The notes beneath the pieces were generated by a model, which saw nothing but the letters and a program-made list of their open reading frames with translations, was not told the origin of the DNA and ran no database searches. From Ctenosaura bakeri (lineage: Eukaryota > Chordata > Lepidosauria > Squamata > Iguanidae), in the NCBI GenBank assembly GCA_948474755.1, contig CAOLHI010000020.1, positions 62,001 to 126,000 of the forward strand: 64,000 bases of DNA, written 5' to 3'. How positions within the stretch are numbered: position 1 is the first letter of the stretch; each line of letters begins with the position of its first letter. Of the stretch, positions 33,675 through 45,173 are shown in pieces. The translations under genes and the position numbers were made by a program.

Positions 33675-36290
33675 ATCAAATCATAGGGCGCATAACCAAG
33701 ATTTTAAGGACTGTAGGAAACGCTTTTCATCTATTAGTTGAACAGAAACTACTTGCAGAAGGGATTCATCCTCTCCCTGCATCCCCCAAACTCTAAGTCT
33801 GCTCCAGGCGAAGAATCACAAAGGGAAGTCAGAAGTCCGCTTGTGCTGTCTGACTTTGCTTGGAACCCACAAATCTAAAAGCACAATACAAGTGTCCACA
33901 GTGAACTTCAGCTGTTAAACTTTCTTCCTGAACCTTTATTCTCCAGTTGTCCATAGCAAAAAGTATCCCTTGAACACTGGAATTGCAACACTGTACGATA
34001 TTATAAAGTCAAAGACATTATTTGCCTCGGGCTCTTTTTCTCCTTGAGTATCAAGCTGACTCAAATCAAGAATTGGACTTGGCCTATGAAAGAGTTTCAT
34101 TCTTGTAGGGAAAACAGCCAGATTAAAAATGGAAGCCCACCTAGTGAGTTGTGAGGTGAGGGTTAGTTACCTTATTTCAAAGAGAAATATATATAACTAC
34201 CTGTGAGGATTATGTATGCTTTTATTGATTTTCACACAGCACACATGATGTTTTCATGTTACGGCAAGACTAACACTGTACTCTTAAACACATATACTTG
34301 ACCTAAACCATAATGGACACAATGAGTGCACTTGGTTCAGTTTGGTATAAATGGAGTTTAAAGCATGACTGTCTTTCACATTTATTCTAATGGACTCTAA
34401 GTGTCAATCTTCAATCCTCCTCTCTCTCTCCTGCCTGCCAGAGCCCTATCCTGTTACTCCCTTTTCCCCTTTCCCTTAGCAGTGCTTCAAGCCAGGCTTT
34501 ATACCCCTTCCCAGCCCAGTGACCTCGTCTTCCCACTCTTTTTCTTCCTAATCCTCCTGCTCCTCTTATTCTCCTGTCTTTCTAACAGCACTGTGAAAGA
34601 GTTTAAAATCTGGCTGAAGCCTCACAGACTTTTGCTGGTCTGGGAGGTTGTGAAGTTTTCAATGTGTGCAGGAAAAGAAGTGAGAGATTGCTGTTGTTGG
34701 GATGACATCTATTTGTTCTAAAAGTGCTACAAGGCCCTTTGCTGTTTTCACTGCAGTGAACTATGATGCTGATCCTGTAATCACTGATGCACTAACACTG
34801 GAAGTCACCACATTCTTCTGATCCTGTACAACAATATAAGTTAAGATGAAAGAAGTAAATAAGGAAAGCATATATCTAGAAGCATAAAGATTATTCACTC
34901 TCCCACTCCAGCAGCCAGGTTGGTGTACAGCGGCTACTGTCTTGAGCTGGGCATCAAAGTATGTTCAGATCAAAATGAAATTGGCATAGAGATAGAATCA
35001 AAATCTGAAATATTCACATACTATGAAAATTTCGGTCTGCCCTTCACAGAAACAAACACATCATCATTACTCTGAAAATAACTGTGAAAATATAGTCCAT
35101 ATTTTCTGTCACTTGACAGAAATTCCATTTACAATTGTTTGGAAGACAAGAAAATACCTCCAAATTTGTATACAAGTTACTTTTGATCATTTTGGGTTAC
35201 ACTTTGAGGACTGCTCTATACCCTCCATTGACTGGAAATAAGTCTGAGCAAAATAGCTAGAAAAATAAGTATGATGCCTTATATTGATGATAAGGAACAG
35301 CAAAACAGTGTGATAAAATATATACATCTGAGCATCAGGGAAATACCCATGAGAACAGAAGTTTTAGGATTCCAAAATTCTCTGGGAAGGTTAAAAATGT
35401 TTTGTGGTCTGATCTTTGAAGAAAGAATGCATAAAAAGAATTATCCTGGGCACAGTACTGATCAGCTAAAACTATATCACTGCCACTCTAATTTTCCCCT
35501 CTCATTGGTGTATGTAATAGGGAGTGAACCTGGAGATGTGTGATCCCATCCTCAAATGCATCCAACAAGTTCAGTGGACACCACAGCATCACTAAAACAT
35601 GCATCTTCATCAGCTGTACATTGGTTGTACCTGGAGCAGCGTTTCTTGTCAGGATAAAAGGAAGAAAACATGGAAATCAAAAACTACAACTATCCATTTT
35701 GCAAGGAGAAAAAAAAGTACCATACTCACTCACCATGGTTGGGCCACATTCAGCATCATTCATTACAAAGGTCTTCAAACAGACTTGAAAAGCACAGCAA
35801 AAGAGCTTCTGTAAAGCCACTGTGAAGCATCACATCAAAAGCTCAACTTATGCAAATCTCCAAGCTGTGGAATGACAAGATACATTGCCTGCAAGATCCA
35901 CTTATTAACATCTCCATATAACTGATTGACATGATACATTGGATAAAATCCATTGTATGCTCTCAAGTTTTTCTGTATAGGATGCTTTGCAGCTTATGAG
36001 CAGCTTTGTGGCAGACAACTAATGGATTATCTGAAGCAAAGAGACCTCAGGGAGTCATAAACACAAGAGTTTACAGATTTGTGAACCAGCAGGAAGTTGA
36101 TATCTGTCATTCACAAAAGACCATGGGTGGCTACTAGGCCCTAAGAGGTGATGTGGATTGAGCTTCTACAGATGAAGCCTCATTTTGCTGAGGCACCGTC
36201 TCCTAAGTCAGTAGAAGGTGGGTTACTATGGTTTTTCTTCTTTGTATGTTCCCTTATTTTGAAAGAAAATTCCAATGCAAGAGTGACTTG
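33675..36290. other. Unannotated stretch
   Basis: No gene or repeat identified. Frames at 34401-34721 (Leu/Ser-rich) and 35023-35814 carry no motif I recognise. Confidence 0.4.
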
Positions 36291-36297
36291 CTGTCAT

Positions 36298-36477
36298 GTG
36301 CATTTCCACACCACTGTCTTATAGCATGATTATTCCACTTTCAACATCCTATGGAATCCTGGAGTTTACAGTTTAGGGAGGGGCCGGCCAGCCCCTCCCC
36401 AAACTGCAAACCCCAGGATTCCATAGGATGTTGAAAGTGGAATAATCACACTATAAGACTGCAGTGTGGAAATGGCC
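36298..36477. mobile_element. MITE family A, near-perfect palindromic copy
   Basis: About 180 bp of two arms. The left has GCATTTCCACACCACTG, TTATTCCACTTTCAACATCC, TATGGAATCCTGGAGTTTAC and AGTTTAGGGAGGGGCC. The right is its reverse complement, ending CTGCAGTGTGGAAATGGCC. ATG lies on both sides (36296-36298, 36478-36480) if the first terminal base is counted as lost. Confidence 0.92.
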
Positions 36478-37016
36478 ATGCTATTGGGTGGGCAATAGCA
36501 GAGTTACTCCCTCTTGGCATGTGGATATATCTCACAATATCACACAGTGAAAAAGAAGCAAGAGAAAACATGAGACTTTCATGTTCATGCTCTCACAGCA
36601 AGTTACATGAAAATGTAACTTCTTTTAATAAACTCCAGAAGCCTCTGAACTTAGCAGAGCTTGAAACAGTCCTTTTTAAAGTAATTGCTTACATTTACCA
36701 TTCCAAGGCCCCCAAAGTACTTTCTTATTATGATGGTTGTTATCACATGTAAACACATTTAAGAGGTGAGGCCACTTCCTGTGTAACTAAACAGTTACAC
36801 TTACACTGAAAAAGCAGTAAACCTTACATAACATGCCTCAGTTATTGCAAAAAGGAATTACTATTACTGGTATCATTGTTTTTGTAACTAGTTATTTCCA
36901 AGGTCTGAAAGCGAGCAAATGGAATTTTTTTCCCTAAACTGCTTTGTGATCTCTGGAAGCTCTGGAAGAGAGCAAATTGATTTTTTTCCTAAACTGCTTT
37001 GTGATCTTTCTGTAAG

Positions 37017-37192
37017 AAGGCTAGCATGGTGTAGTGGTTTGAGTATTGGAGTACAACCCTGGAGACCAGGATCCAATTCCCTTATAGGCCATGGAAACCC
37101 ACTGGCTCACATTGGGTATGTCATACATTCTCAAGCCCAGAAAATGCTGTGACAGGTTCGCCTAAGGGTCACCATAAGGCACACAACAACAA
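37017..37192 (+). repeat. tRNA-derived SINE with Bov-B-like tail, shortened
   Basis: AAGGCTAGCATGGTGTAGTGGTTTGAGTATTGGAG and GGAGACCAGGATCCAATTCCC are the pol III promoter boxes. The body lacks the CAGAGGAAGGCAAAGG block, and the tail (GGGTCACCATAAGGCACACAACAACAATG) has lost the GTCAGAAATGACTTGAA piece. Confidence 0.88.
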
Positions 37193-37246
37193 TGCTAGCT
37201 TTCTCTTTGTAGCCAAATCCCAAGCTAAGTAATGATATGCTAAGTA

Positions 37247-38045
37247 ATCATAGAATCATAGAGTTAGAAGAGACCCCAGGGGCCATCCAGTCCAACCCCC
37301 TGCTATGCAGGAACCAACATCAAAGCATTCCCAACAGATGGCCATCCAGCCTCTGCTTAAAAACCTCAAAGAAGGAGACTCCACTAAACTCTGAGACAGC
37401 GTATTCCACTGCTGGACAGCTCTGATCATCAAGAAGTTCTTCCTGAGGTTCAAATGGAATTTTCTTTCCTGCAGCTTGGATCCATTACTCCTTGTCCTAG
37501 GCCCTTTCTGCAACTCACCTTTTTGCGGAGCTGGGGTGTAGGGATTGCACGAGCAGCCTTTAGAAAGAGGCTATCGCATCCCAGTTTCTTCAGCTCTGCA
37601 GCTGCTGCCTGCTCACACGAGAGCCCCTCATCTTCCTTCTGCAGTGCAACCTGGGATTTTCCCAGGCTGCACTGGAAAAGGAAGCGCAAGCGCCGCAGCT
37701 CTGGAGCTTCACACGCACAGCAAGTGCGCGTGGGGCCCCACAGCAATGCGTGATCATGCACCATTTTCAGCTCGCAGTCGAAAATGAAATAGTATGTGAT
37801 CGGTGCCTGCCAGGCCCTGGAGTGTCATGTGATTGTGAGTGCAGCATGTGAACCACTCGTCGCAGTCGCACGATGCTCCAGGGGCCCTTTTACATGGCAA
37901 ATGCCATGTGAAAAGGGCCCTACTCTCTGGAGCAGCAGAAAACAAGCCTGCTCCCTCCTCAACATAACATCCCTTCAAATATTTGAACAGGGCTATCATA
38001 TCCCCTCTTATCCTTCTCTTCTGCAGACTAAACCCTCAATAAATT
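37247..38045 (-). mobile_element. CR1 3' end (antisense), split by a transposon
   Basis: 37247-37496 has ATCATAGAATCATAGAGTTA, CCATCCAGTCCAACCCCCTG and GAAGTTCTTCCTGAGGTTCA. It resumes at 37920 with CTACTCTCTGGAGCAGCAGAAAACAAGC and runs to CTTATCCTTCTCTTCTGCAG. The minus strand encodes the CR1 C-terminus (QRKFHLNLRKNFL-type and FSAAPESR-type segments). It is the antisense counterpart of the element at 26470-27955 and better preserved at its 3' end. Confidence 0.93.
37500..37919. mobile_element. GC-rich non-autonomous DNA transposon (family B), 3-bp TSD
   Basis: Begins GGCCCTTTCTGCAACTCACC and ends GCCATGTGAAAAGGGCC. Flanked by CTA on both sides (37497-37499, 37920-37922); excising it with one CTA restores the CR1 reading TTGTCCTACTCTCTGGAGCAG. 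High CpG, 420 bp. The right ~40 bp form their own hairpin (GGGGCCCTTTTACATGGC/GCCATGTGAAAAGGGCC). A reversed copy lies at 48253-48680. A 3-bp duplication and GGCC termini fit PIF/Harbinger-like elements, though CTA is not the classical TWA. Confidence 0.9.
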
Positions 38046-38049
38046 TCTT

Positions 38050-40250
38050 GCATTTCTTTGAGTTTTCCGTAATACAATATCAGTCCATTTTGATCAGACT
38101 TTTACTAAATTAGAAACTGATGCATTAGGAAAAATGGGGGTGAGGGGGAACTCCTTAAATGTAGCATCCTCCTTTGAGCTATCTTATAAGCATGGGTGCT
38201 ACTTTAATTTACAGGGAATTCAATACAGTTGCTGTCTCTCCATTATGTGCTCAGAGCAAAAGCCATGACTACTAACATAGGTCAGTCCACTCATATACCA
38301 TGGAAGCAAATTTTTCATCAAGAACCTTACAGAGAGACAGCCTTCCTTCTCAGTTTACCAACTATAATTGTAAAGGGAAGTCTGCCAAAATGGAGTTCGT
38401 TGTGGGTGATAATTTACAGTACACAGCAGTCCCACGTAGCAATGAAGATTTTGGCTCAAATTATTCCACCCTGAAAATATAACTCATATAGGCACTTCAT
38501 CTTTCAGAAATGGACACTATTCAGGAGAAATCAAGATGGATTGCAGCAAGCAGAAGCTAGTTATTCTGATGAAGGATCTTGAGAAATCACAGCCATGAGC
38601 AACTGTGGACCTTAACATCTCTCTAGCAGGCAACAGTAACAAAGGAAAAATATTGATTGCTCTCATATCTAAAGCAGTATGTTTATCTTTGGGTTTTTTA
38701 TTTTAAAAAATCATTTGAAGGGAGCATCAGTGTAGCTTAAATGTATACTATGCAATTTTCATTCAAACTGGGATGTGAAAATTCAACAATACTGTCCTCA
38801 GTTGCTTTTGAACCTATCATATCATCTCTACCATGCTTGCATAAGAATTTATCTAAGCTTCTGACTGCAGCAAGGAGAATAGAATCAGTGGAGTGTGAGA
38901 AAAGCAAGAATGAGGATATCATGAGGAATGAGCCATGTCTAAGAGCTTGTCAAGAAAGTTGTGGGGAAAAAATGAGTGAACTAGTTATTTTTTTAGGTGA
39001 TGAGAAAATCTAACAATGTTTCAAGATGACATGGGCATCCCCCAAGGACACAGAGCCAGCAATAAGAAGCCAAGGTTACAGAGATCCATGGATGGTTCAT
39101 AGGTTTGCCCTTAACTTCCTGCTGGAATCCAGAAGGAAGGAACTGTCATTAAGAATTACCATCTTCTGTTACTTCTGTGTTATTCCCTCTTAAATTACAT
39201 AGAATAAGAGCCATATACCAAACCCATATACATCATGTAGCCCAGCATTCCTTAGGGACTCCTCTTCTGCATGTCTGCGTTTTGCATAATAATTGCTTTG
39301 CAAAGGAGACATCCACACCTATGGCTATAGAATATCTGTGACAGTAACCTAAATTCTCCCCCTCCAGATGTCTTCCTCATGCATAATTAGGAGAGCAAAA
39401 GGAGCACAATCCAATGGGGGACACTGAGGATCTTGAAAGATTCCAAGCAACACTCACTTGCTCACTTTCCATGGTTATCATCCACTTCCCCCCATGTGAC
39501 TGGGACATAAAGATGGATTAACTGGGATATCATTTATGTGTATTCTGTGCTCAACATATTCTTCTTAGCTGCAGTCTGCCACTGTTTTATAGTGCTGAAT
39601 CCAGAGAAGCTGGAGCCAGATACAGAGAAATCCTTTTAAAAAGGAAAGAAAAGCACACTTATAATATTTGCATTTGATTTGTGGATCATGCTGCCACATA
39701 GCTCTGTGATGGTCCATATTACAACTCAGTAGGATCCAGGGTCGTGCCAGTCTTGGCATACATATTTACACCATTGTGGTGGTAACTGCCAGAAGTAAAT
39801 TCCTAACATGGAAGTATTCTGCTGGAAGAGAAGTGCTGTTTGTGCATGATGGTGTGTGAATTGCCTAACTTAAATGGAAAATCTTCACATTGTTGCAAGC
39901 TGCTGCCAGGGAAATGTCATGCTGGCTGGAAGACATTCCATGTATCTCATCAGAATCATGTGGTAACCCCAGTACAACAATCATGTCCTACTACACAGAG
40001 GGAAATTTGGGTGTTAGCGGAGTAATATTCGAATCATCCCTCAGCTGGAAGATAATGCAGCACCAATGTTTCATGCATGAGGTGTCCTTAAATCTAATGT
40101 GTGGAGAGTTGTTGTTGTTCCCTCTTATGAAAAGGAAAAAGATAGCAGTCATTTCCTTTTGTACAACGAAGTCCCCATGATAAGAGTTTTAGCCTAAGGT
40201 TTTGTCATACTCTGATGTGACCTATATAGTCTTGTATGGATGGAAGTAGA
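38050..40250. other. Unannotated stretch
   Basis: No gene or repeat identified. Frames are under 100 codons and overlap on both strands. Confidence 0.4.
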
Positions 40251-40254
40251 TTTG

Positions 40255-40495
40255 GTTGGTTAGTTGGTTGATTGGTTGACTACATCTATATCCTATCTTT
40301 CCCCTCCAATGAGCCCAAGGAAGTGTTTGTGGCCCTTCTTATGTTTTCATCACAACGCTGTGGAATAGGTCAGTTTGATTTAGAGTGGCTGATCTAAGGT
40401 CACCCACTGAGTTTCATGACTCAGCAGAGACTTCACGCCAGATCTGCCAAGTTCCAGTCAAACACTCTACCCACTATACCACACTGATTCTCAAT
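40255..40495 (-). repeat. MIR-like tRNA SINE with L2-type 3' end (antisense)
   Basis: On the minus strand the order is GAGAATCAGTGTGGTATAGTGGGTAGAGTGTTTGACTGGAACTTGG (A box side), CAGAGACTTC..GAGTCATGAAACTCAGTGGGTGACCTTAGATCAGCC (MIR-like core), then CAGCGTTGTGATGAAAACATAAGAAGGG and TTGGGCTCATTGGAGGGGAAAGATAGGATATAGATG, an L2 3' end. This is the squamate MIR-like SINE plan. Confidence 0.82.
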
Positions 40496-40682
40496 GGCTA
40501 GGGTCACTATGGACATGCTCTCCCCCATTTCATGAGATGATTGGCAGATCAGACAGCTGGGTTTGTGAAGCAAAAGAACAGCTAAGCCGTGGGGTGAAGA
40601 ATAATGGCAAAGGAAAAGAAAAATAGCTTTAGAATGGAGTGGGAATGGGCAGAAGAGATTTGGTTGCTTAGCAGAAGACCAA

Positions 40683-41090
40683 GGCCCTTTCCGCATGACA
40701 TCACTGTTGCGTTTTTGCCAGAGGATGGCAGCAGTCGGCAGCTTTCACTTCCGCAAGATGTCATCGCCATCCCGCTGCCATCCTGTCATGGAGCATTGCG
40801 CTTGCACAGTTTTTGCAAAATGGAAAAAAATCCATTTTGCGCCTGCGATTGCACGGCGCTCTGGTCACTTCTGGCTATGTGGAAGATGTGGAAGCGCATT
40901 GGCGATGCTTCCTTCCATAGCACAGCAATGGAAAAAGCCCAGCTGTACTGTGGAAGGAAGACGTGGTGCCATTGTGTTCTCTTCCACATGGACTGAGCGG
41001 GTGTAGAGGGGAGCATTGCTGACGCACTCCCTTCTGGACCCAGGACTGCAGCAAGACAACGCGGAAGAGCTTCATCATGTGGAAATGGCC
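40683..41090. mobile_element. GC-rich non-autonomous DNA transposon (family D)
   Basis: GGCCCTTTCCGCATGACATC and TCATCATGTGGAAATGGCC are the termini. Flanks are CAA and TAA (one mismatch). The 408-bp interior has many CpGs and internal inverted words (GATGGCAGCAG...CGCTGCCATCC; AAAATGGAAAAAAATCCATTTTG). Several ~100-codon frames here arise from CpG richness, not from a gene. Confidence 0.82.
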
Positions 41091-41094
41091 TAAG

Positions 41095-41635
41095 GCCCCC
41101 AATCAGCTAGGATGATTTCAGAATGTCCTCTGTATGAGATTGACCTGCATGGAAGGAAAGTGTTTGGAATCTTTCAGTGGGGGAGGTATATGTTACATCT
41201 ATCTACAGTAACATATCCCTCTGTACTAATTATAATTTGACTGGTTTCTATTTTATATTCTTATTGGGGGTGAGCTGCATGGATCCTCTTAGCAATTCTT
41301 TAGTGCATTATTCACACACTCCTAGGCTCTTGGATAATTAAGTGAAAAGTTTTCCTCAGACCCATCCTCCTGCATGCAAACCCTGTGCTCCACAAGAAGC
41401 TTTGCAGATCACACTTTGCAACTGTGAAAGGGGAAGCAGAAAGGATACAGAGATAGAGTGGCTGCAGAACAATGTTGTGGATACTGTCAGAAGCTCTGAA
41501 GAAATTTCTGATTAAAAAATTTCTACCCTTGATTGGTTGACCAATCCATGTAGCTATCCACTTGGTGCTGCTCAGAAGATCTATGTCCTCTAATTGAAAT
41601 ATGTAATTATTAACCTTTAACAAGCATGGTTAGCA
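41095..41635. other. Unannotated stretch
   Basis: No recognisable feature. Confidence 0.4.
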
Positions 41636-41640
41636 TTCTG

Positions 41641-41895
41641 TCAGGGACTTACACATGTGTAATTTTCTCTAATGTGTGGATATGTCCTTTTGGAGACCAT
41701 ATTGGGGTCTGGTACTTCTTTCCTTTCTCTGCAGCACCCAAAGGCCTCCTGACTCATCTCTGAAGTGACACAAACATACACAAGGTCACTCCCCATTTCA
41801 TGGGGAGCAGGCAGGATCCCTTTAGCGAGACATGAAATGATGACATCAGCACTGAGATCCACTGGGGTCCTCCAGGAAACATATCTGGGATAGCC
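41641..41895 (-). repeat. Unnamed interspersed repeat R1 (antisense copy)
   Basis: The minus strand has GGACCCCAGTGGATCTCAGTGCTGATGTCATCATTTCATGTCTCGCTAAAGGGATCC. A similar word order (CCCCAGAAGACCTTGGC...TTATCATTTCATGCTTGGCTATAGGAACATAGCC) occurs at 51758-51820 on the plus strand. Family unknown. Confidence 0.45.
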
Positions 41896-41934
41896 ATTTT
41901 GGCCACGCAGCAAAATACAACAAAATCCAAAACC

Positions 41935-42035
41935 CACAAGACAGTGAAACCTTTATTGGGCCAACTAAAAGAGCACAAAATGCAAGATTTTTGAAGCTCT
42001 GCTAGTTTCCTCATCAGACAAAGGTGTTAAAAATC
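41935..42035 (-). repeat. Retroelement terminus with hammerhead-like core
   Basis: The minus strand reads GTCTGATGAGGAAACTAGCAGAGCTTCAAAAATC, then TTAGTTGGCCCAATAAAGGTTTCACTG. It has CUGAUGA, a stem-II-like pair (GAAAC with GCTTC), and CAAAA where a hammerhead would have CGAAA. AATAAA follows. I believe this recurring reptile terminus belongs to a Penelope-like or similar retroelement, but did not verify it. Confidence 0.45.
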
Positions 42036-42159
42036 ATACAGGAGAAAGAAAAAAGATGTTAGAATCACAGGCCTACCTTTTATCTTAAGATCTGACTTTG
42101 GTAATCAGTTGAGATGGTCTGGAGCAATATCAATGCAGAAGTCTCAGTGCTGCTGTAAT

Positions 42160-42340
42160 CATTTTACATTTGGCTCTGGGGACATAGTCAAATGCTTCTG
42201 CACTCCTGCCTGCTCCCCACAAAGCTGGAATGGCTGTGCAGGGGCTTCAGAGGCTGTTCAGTAATCCAGGGATCTTGTATATGGATCAGCCTAAAGTACT
42301 TCTGCATGCAGACCTACTACACGATGTTGAGTGATATAGG
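42160..42340 (+). repeat. Unnamed interspersed repeat R1 (second part)
   Basis: GGGGACATAGTCAAATGCTTCTGCACTCCTGCCTGCTCCCCACAAAGC and CTTCTGCATGCAGACCTACTACACGATG are paralleled by 51805-51985 (GGAACATAGCCAGAGGCTTC..., ATTCTGCATCCAGAACTACTACACTGTG). Direct comparison only. Confidence 0.4.
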
Positions 42341-42344
42341 GTTG

Positions 42345-43030
42345 CTACCAAGGTATTCAGAGACTGAGTAAGATGTCCATGTTAGTGGGATTGGCAAGAA
42401 AAGAGAACTGAAGATGAGTGAACAACTGAATTGAAGATGTTGTAAGATCCCAGCATTCCCCAACCTGTTAATTCCTAGAGGTGCTAGACATCCGACATCC
42501 CAAGATAGTAATCCTATTACAGTGTTTGTAGTCCGTGTGGGGAAAGGCAACTGTAAAAAGATAAAAGAGCCTTTTGGAAGGAGCCAGTAATAATATGTGT
42601 TTCCCTAAGTTCAACAATGACAAACTGTATGCCATTCTTTCTCAATCCTATGTTCTGGCCCCCACTAACACTTTGGTTACTGGGTTGATTAACAATAACT
42701 TAACTAATAAAATTCTTTGAATTATTCCTGTTTCCGATGGCAAATGAAGCTTTCAATCTAATGTTTAAGATTATCAAATTATTTTTCACACCTGCTATTC
42801 CAGGATTGGGTATTGCATTTGTGATTTTAAAGGTGTGGTTGGCATTTTTCCATTCAAAAGTAAGCCTATAGACAGAATTGCTATTATGTTACACTCTTTA
42901 GCAAAGTTTCAGCTGTCCTGTGTTTTATGGGCCTATCTACATAGTACGAGGGATGTACTTCTTCACTAAATTTCTTCTCAAAGAAAGCAACAAGTATTTC
43001 AGCAATTTTCTTCTTGCTGTAAGAAAGTTT
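42345..43030. other. Unannotated stretch
   Basis: No recognisable gene or repeat. Confidence 0.4.
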
Positions 43031-43035
43031 TCAAA

Positions 43036-43174
43036 GGCCATTTCTCCACTACACTGTTATAACGTTATTATTGCACTTTCAACATCTTGTAGAATTCTGG
43101 AGTTTGTAGTTTACTGAGGCCAAAGAGTCTCTGGCTGAGAATTCTTAAGTGCTCCTCCCTAAACTGCAAACCCA
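43036..43174. mobile_element. MITE family A, right-truncated
   Basis: GGCCATTTCTCCACTACACTG starts a normal copy (ATTATTGCACTTTCAACATC, TAGAATTCTGGAGTTTGTAG) that breaks off at AAACTGCAAACCCA. The right terminus is missing. Confidence 0.85.
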
Positions 43175-43312
43175 AACAGAAAACTAAGTAGACGAATGTT
43201 TTTACCAAAACCTTTCCATCCACAATTAGAAGCAAATTGACTTATATTGAAGAATTAAATGGTTTATTTATCTTCCAGTTTCTGACACTGCAACAGCTGT
43301 TACTGATCCAGA

Positions 43313-43444
43313 CATCCAAAAAAAAAAAGAAGGAAGGAAGGAAGGAAGGAAGGAAGGAAGGAAGGAAGGAAGGAAGGAAGGAAGGAAGGAAGGAAAGAGA
43401 ACAAGAAAAGAAAAAGAAAAAGAAAAAGAAAAAGAAAAAAAAAG
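43313..43444. repeat. Compound microsatellite (AAGG)n-(AAAAG)n
   Basis: A poly-A lead, about 16 AAGG units (43329-43395), then AAAAAG units to 43444. It generates spurious Lys/Gly and Phe/Leu-rich frames on the two strands. Confidence 0.95.
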
Positions 43445-44011
43445 GAGAAAGTGTCACCAACATTCACTTTGGGTTTCATAAATGTGGTACCCTGGTAGAG
43501 GTTCAAAACAACAATAATTCTTTTAGTCATGAAACTGAGAAAGCTACAATTGTTCATGTTGGCTACAGTTGTTTATACCCTACATGTATGAGGATTTCAA
43601 AAGAGAAAAAAAATGTAAAATATATATATATATCTTATATATCTAAGGTTTCCACTGTGGTATGGAGATGGAATGGGCCAAATAATTAAATGCCCTTAAG
43701 CAGCCTAAGTTTTTGTTCTTTGCATACTTCTTGCATGAGTATGTGTGTCTTTATTATTAACCTCACACATTTCTCTCCATCAGGTGGACTGGACGAGATA
43801 CTGGGTTTTCAAAAATTCATGCCATTGCCTTCCCAATCAAATTAAAAACAGGGAGGGGGAGAGGAAGGAAAGTAAAATCATGGGTGGGATTTTTCAGCTT
43901 TGTTCTCTGAAGGTTATTAGTGTAATAATGTCACAGAAATGGAAACATCAACTTAAAATTAACTGAAGTGTAGCATTCTTTTTTCAACTTTCTTCTCCCT
44001 AAAGAGAATAG

Positions 44012-44235
44012 TGAGAGCCAGCATGGTGCATTGGTTTGCATGTTGATCTATGACTCTGGAGACCAAGGTTCAACTCCATCCTCAGAAATGGAAAACCCCT
44101 GGTTAACCTTGGGCAACTCACACTATCTCACTCTCAAAGGAAGGCACAGGCAAACCATAAACAAATCTTGCCAAAAAAATCCTATGATAGTTTCTTCTTA
44201 GGATCGCTATCAATCATAAACAACTTAGAAGCAAG
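44012..44235 (+). repeat. tRNA-derived SINE with Bov-B-like tail
   Basis: GAGAGCCAGCATGGTGCATTGG and GGAGACCAAGGTTCAACTCC are the promoter boxes. The body CCCCTGGTTAACCTTGGGCAAC...CACTCTCAAAGGAAGGCACAGG follows, and the tail TTAGGATCGCTATCAATCATAAACAACTTAGAAGCAAGG is diverged. Confidence 0.88.
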
Positions 44236-44581
44236 GAAGAATAGTCTTCCCAGGTTTTATCTTTGGAAATTTCACCAAGATAATAAGAGAAGATATAACC
44301 ACTTACCTCCTACTATGTTGTATGAGATCCTATATTATGCTTGCATAGTTACATAGTTACAAAGTGTTATGCCATCTTCTACTGAATACTGAATACTGAC
44401 AGTGGCAAATACACAGTTGTTTGTATGTGACTGCTTCTTGTTCCATTGTGCAATCTGAAGTGTACAGTGTCTTTTTCTGCAACTCCAGTGGTACACTGTG
44501 GGCTTTGATGAACAGTTACAAGCCACCAAAAATGCATAGCTGCATGGCTGTTACCCTGTTGGTTGGTGCCAAACAGACTAA

Positions 44582-44751
44582 GGCCATTTCCACACTACAC
44601 TGTTTTATTCCATTTTCAACATTTTGTGGGATTCTGGGGTTTGTAGTTTACTGAGGCCAAAGATGTCCCTCTCTCAATTGCAAACCCCAGGATTCAATAG
44701 GATGTTGAAAGTGGAATAAAAGCACTATAACAGTGTAGTGCATAAATCGGC
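44582..44751. mobile_element. MITE family A
   Basis: GGCCATTTCCACACTACACTG opens a copy with CATTTTCAACATTTTGTGGGATTCTGG and the right arm AACCCCAGGATTCAATAGGATG...ACAGTGTAGTGCATAAATCGGC. Flanks TAA and TCA. Confidence 0.9.
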
Positions 44752-44982
44752 TCAACTCATTTAATCAATTGTTCAGTCAATGTGTAGGAAAGTCCATTTT
44801 TTCAATAGGTCTGCTTTACTCTTGGGGCCAGCAACAGAGTTAAGGCCCATGCAAAATGTTTACAGTTGTGGAATTCCACTTGTGCAACCATGAACTTCAT
44901 GAATACCTCTGTTGCCCCACTGCCAAAAGAGAACAACCTCATATGTTCTCTTATACATCTTTATGACACCAGCAGGCTTTTC

Positions 44983-45173
44983 CAGTAGCGTAGGAACGTG
45001 GCGGGGGGCAATTTGCCCCAGGCAGCAATGTTTCTGGGGTGTCCTCGCCCATAGCCACACCTCCATGCACCTTGGCCACACCCCCATGCAACACAGCCAT
45101 GCCCCTTGCACAGTGGTCACACCCTCAAACTGTAGCCCTGCCATCCCTCCACACACTCCAAGCTCTGCCACTG
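44983..45173. mobile_element. hAT-like MITE with imperfect 8-bp TSD
   Basis: Begins CAGTAGCGTAGGAACGTGGC and ends CCAAGCTCTGCCACTG. Flanks GGCTTTTC (44975-44982) and GGATTTTG (45174-45181) match at 6 of 8. The 191-bp interior has a repeated CCA(T/C)GC..GCCACACC motif. Related to 6691-6837. Confidence 0.8.

Noticed and set aside
40604..41102. Cluster of overlapping 64-130 codon frames on both strands
   Set aside because: They fall within the CpG-rich 408-bp transposon, where stops are rare. The element has defined ends and no protein motif.
43237..43689. 150-codon frame on the plus strand and Phe/Leu/Pro-Ser frames on the minus strand
   Set aside because: They are translations of the AAGG/AAAAG microsatellite and its flanks.
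44551..44575. TGTTACCCTG as a third LTR start
   Set aside because: No GGTAACA partner at a suitable distance and no further similarity to the two solo LTRs.
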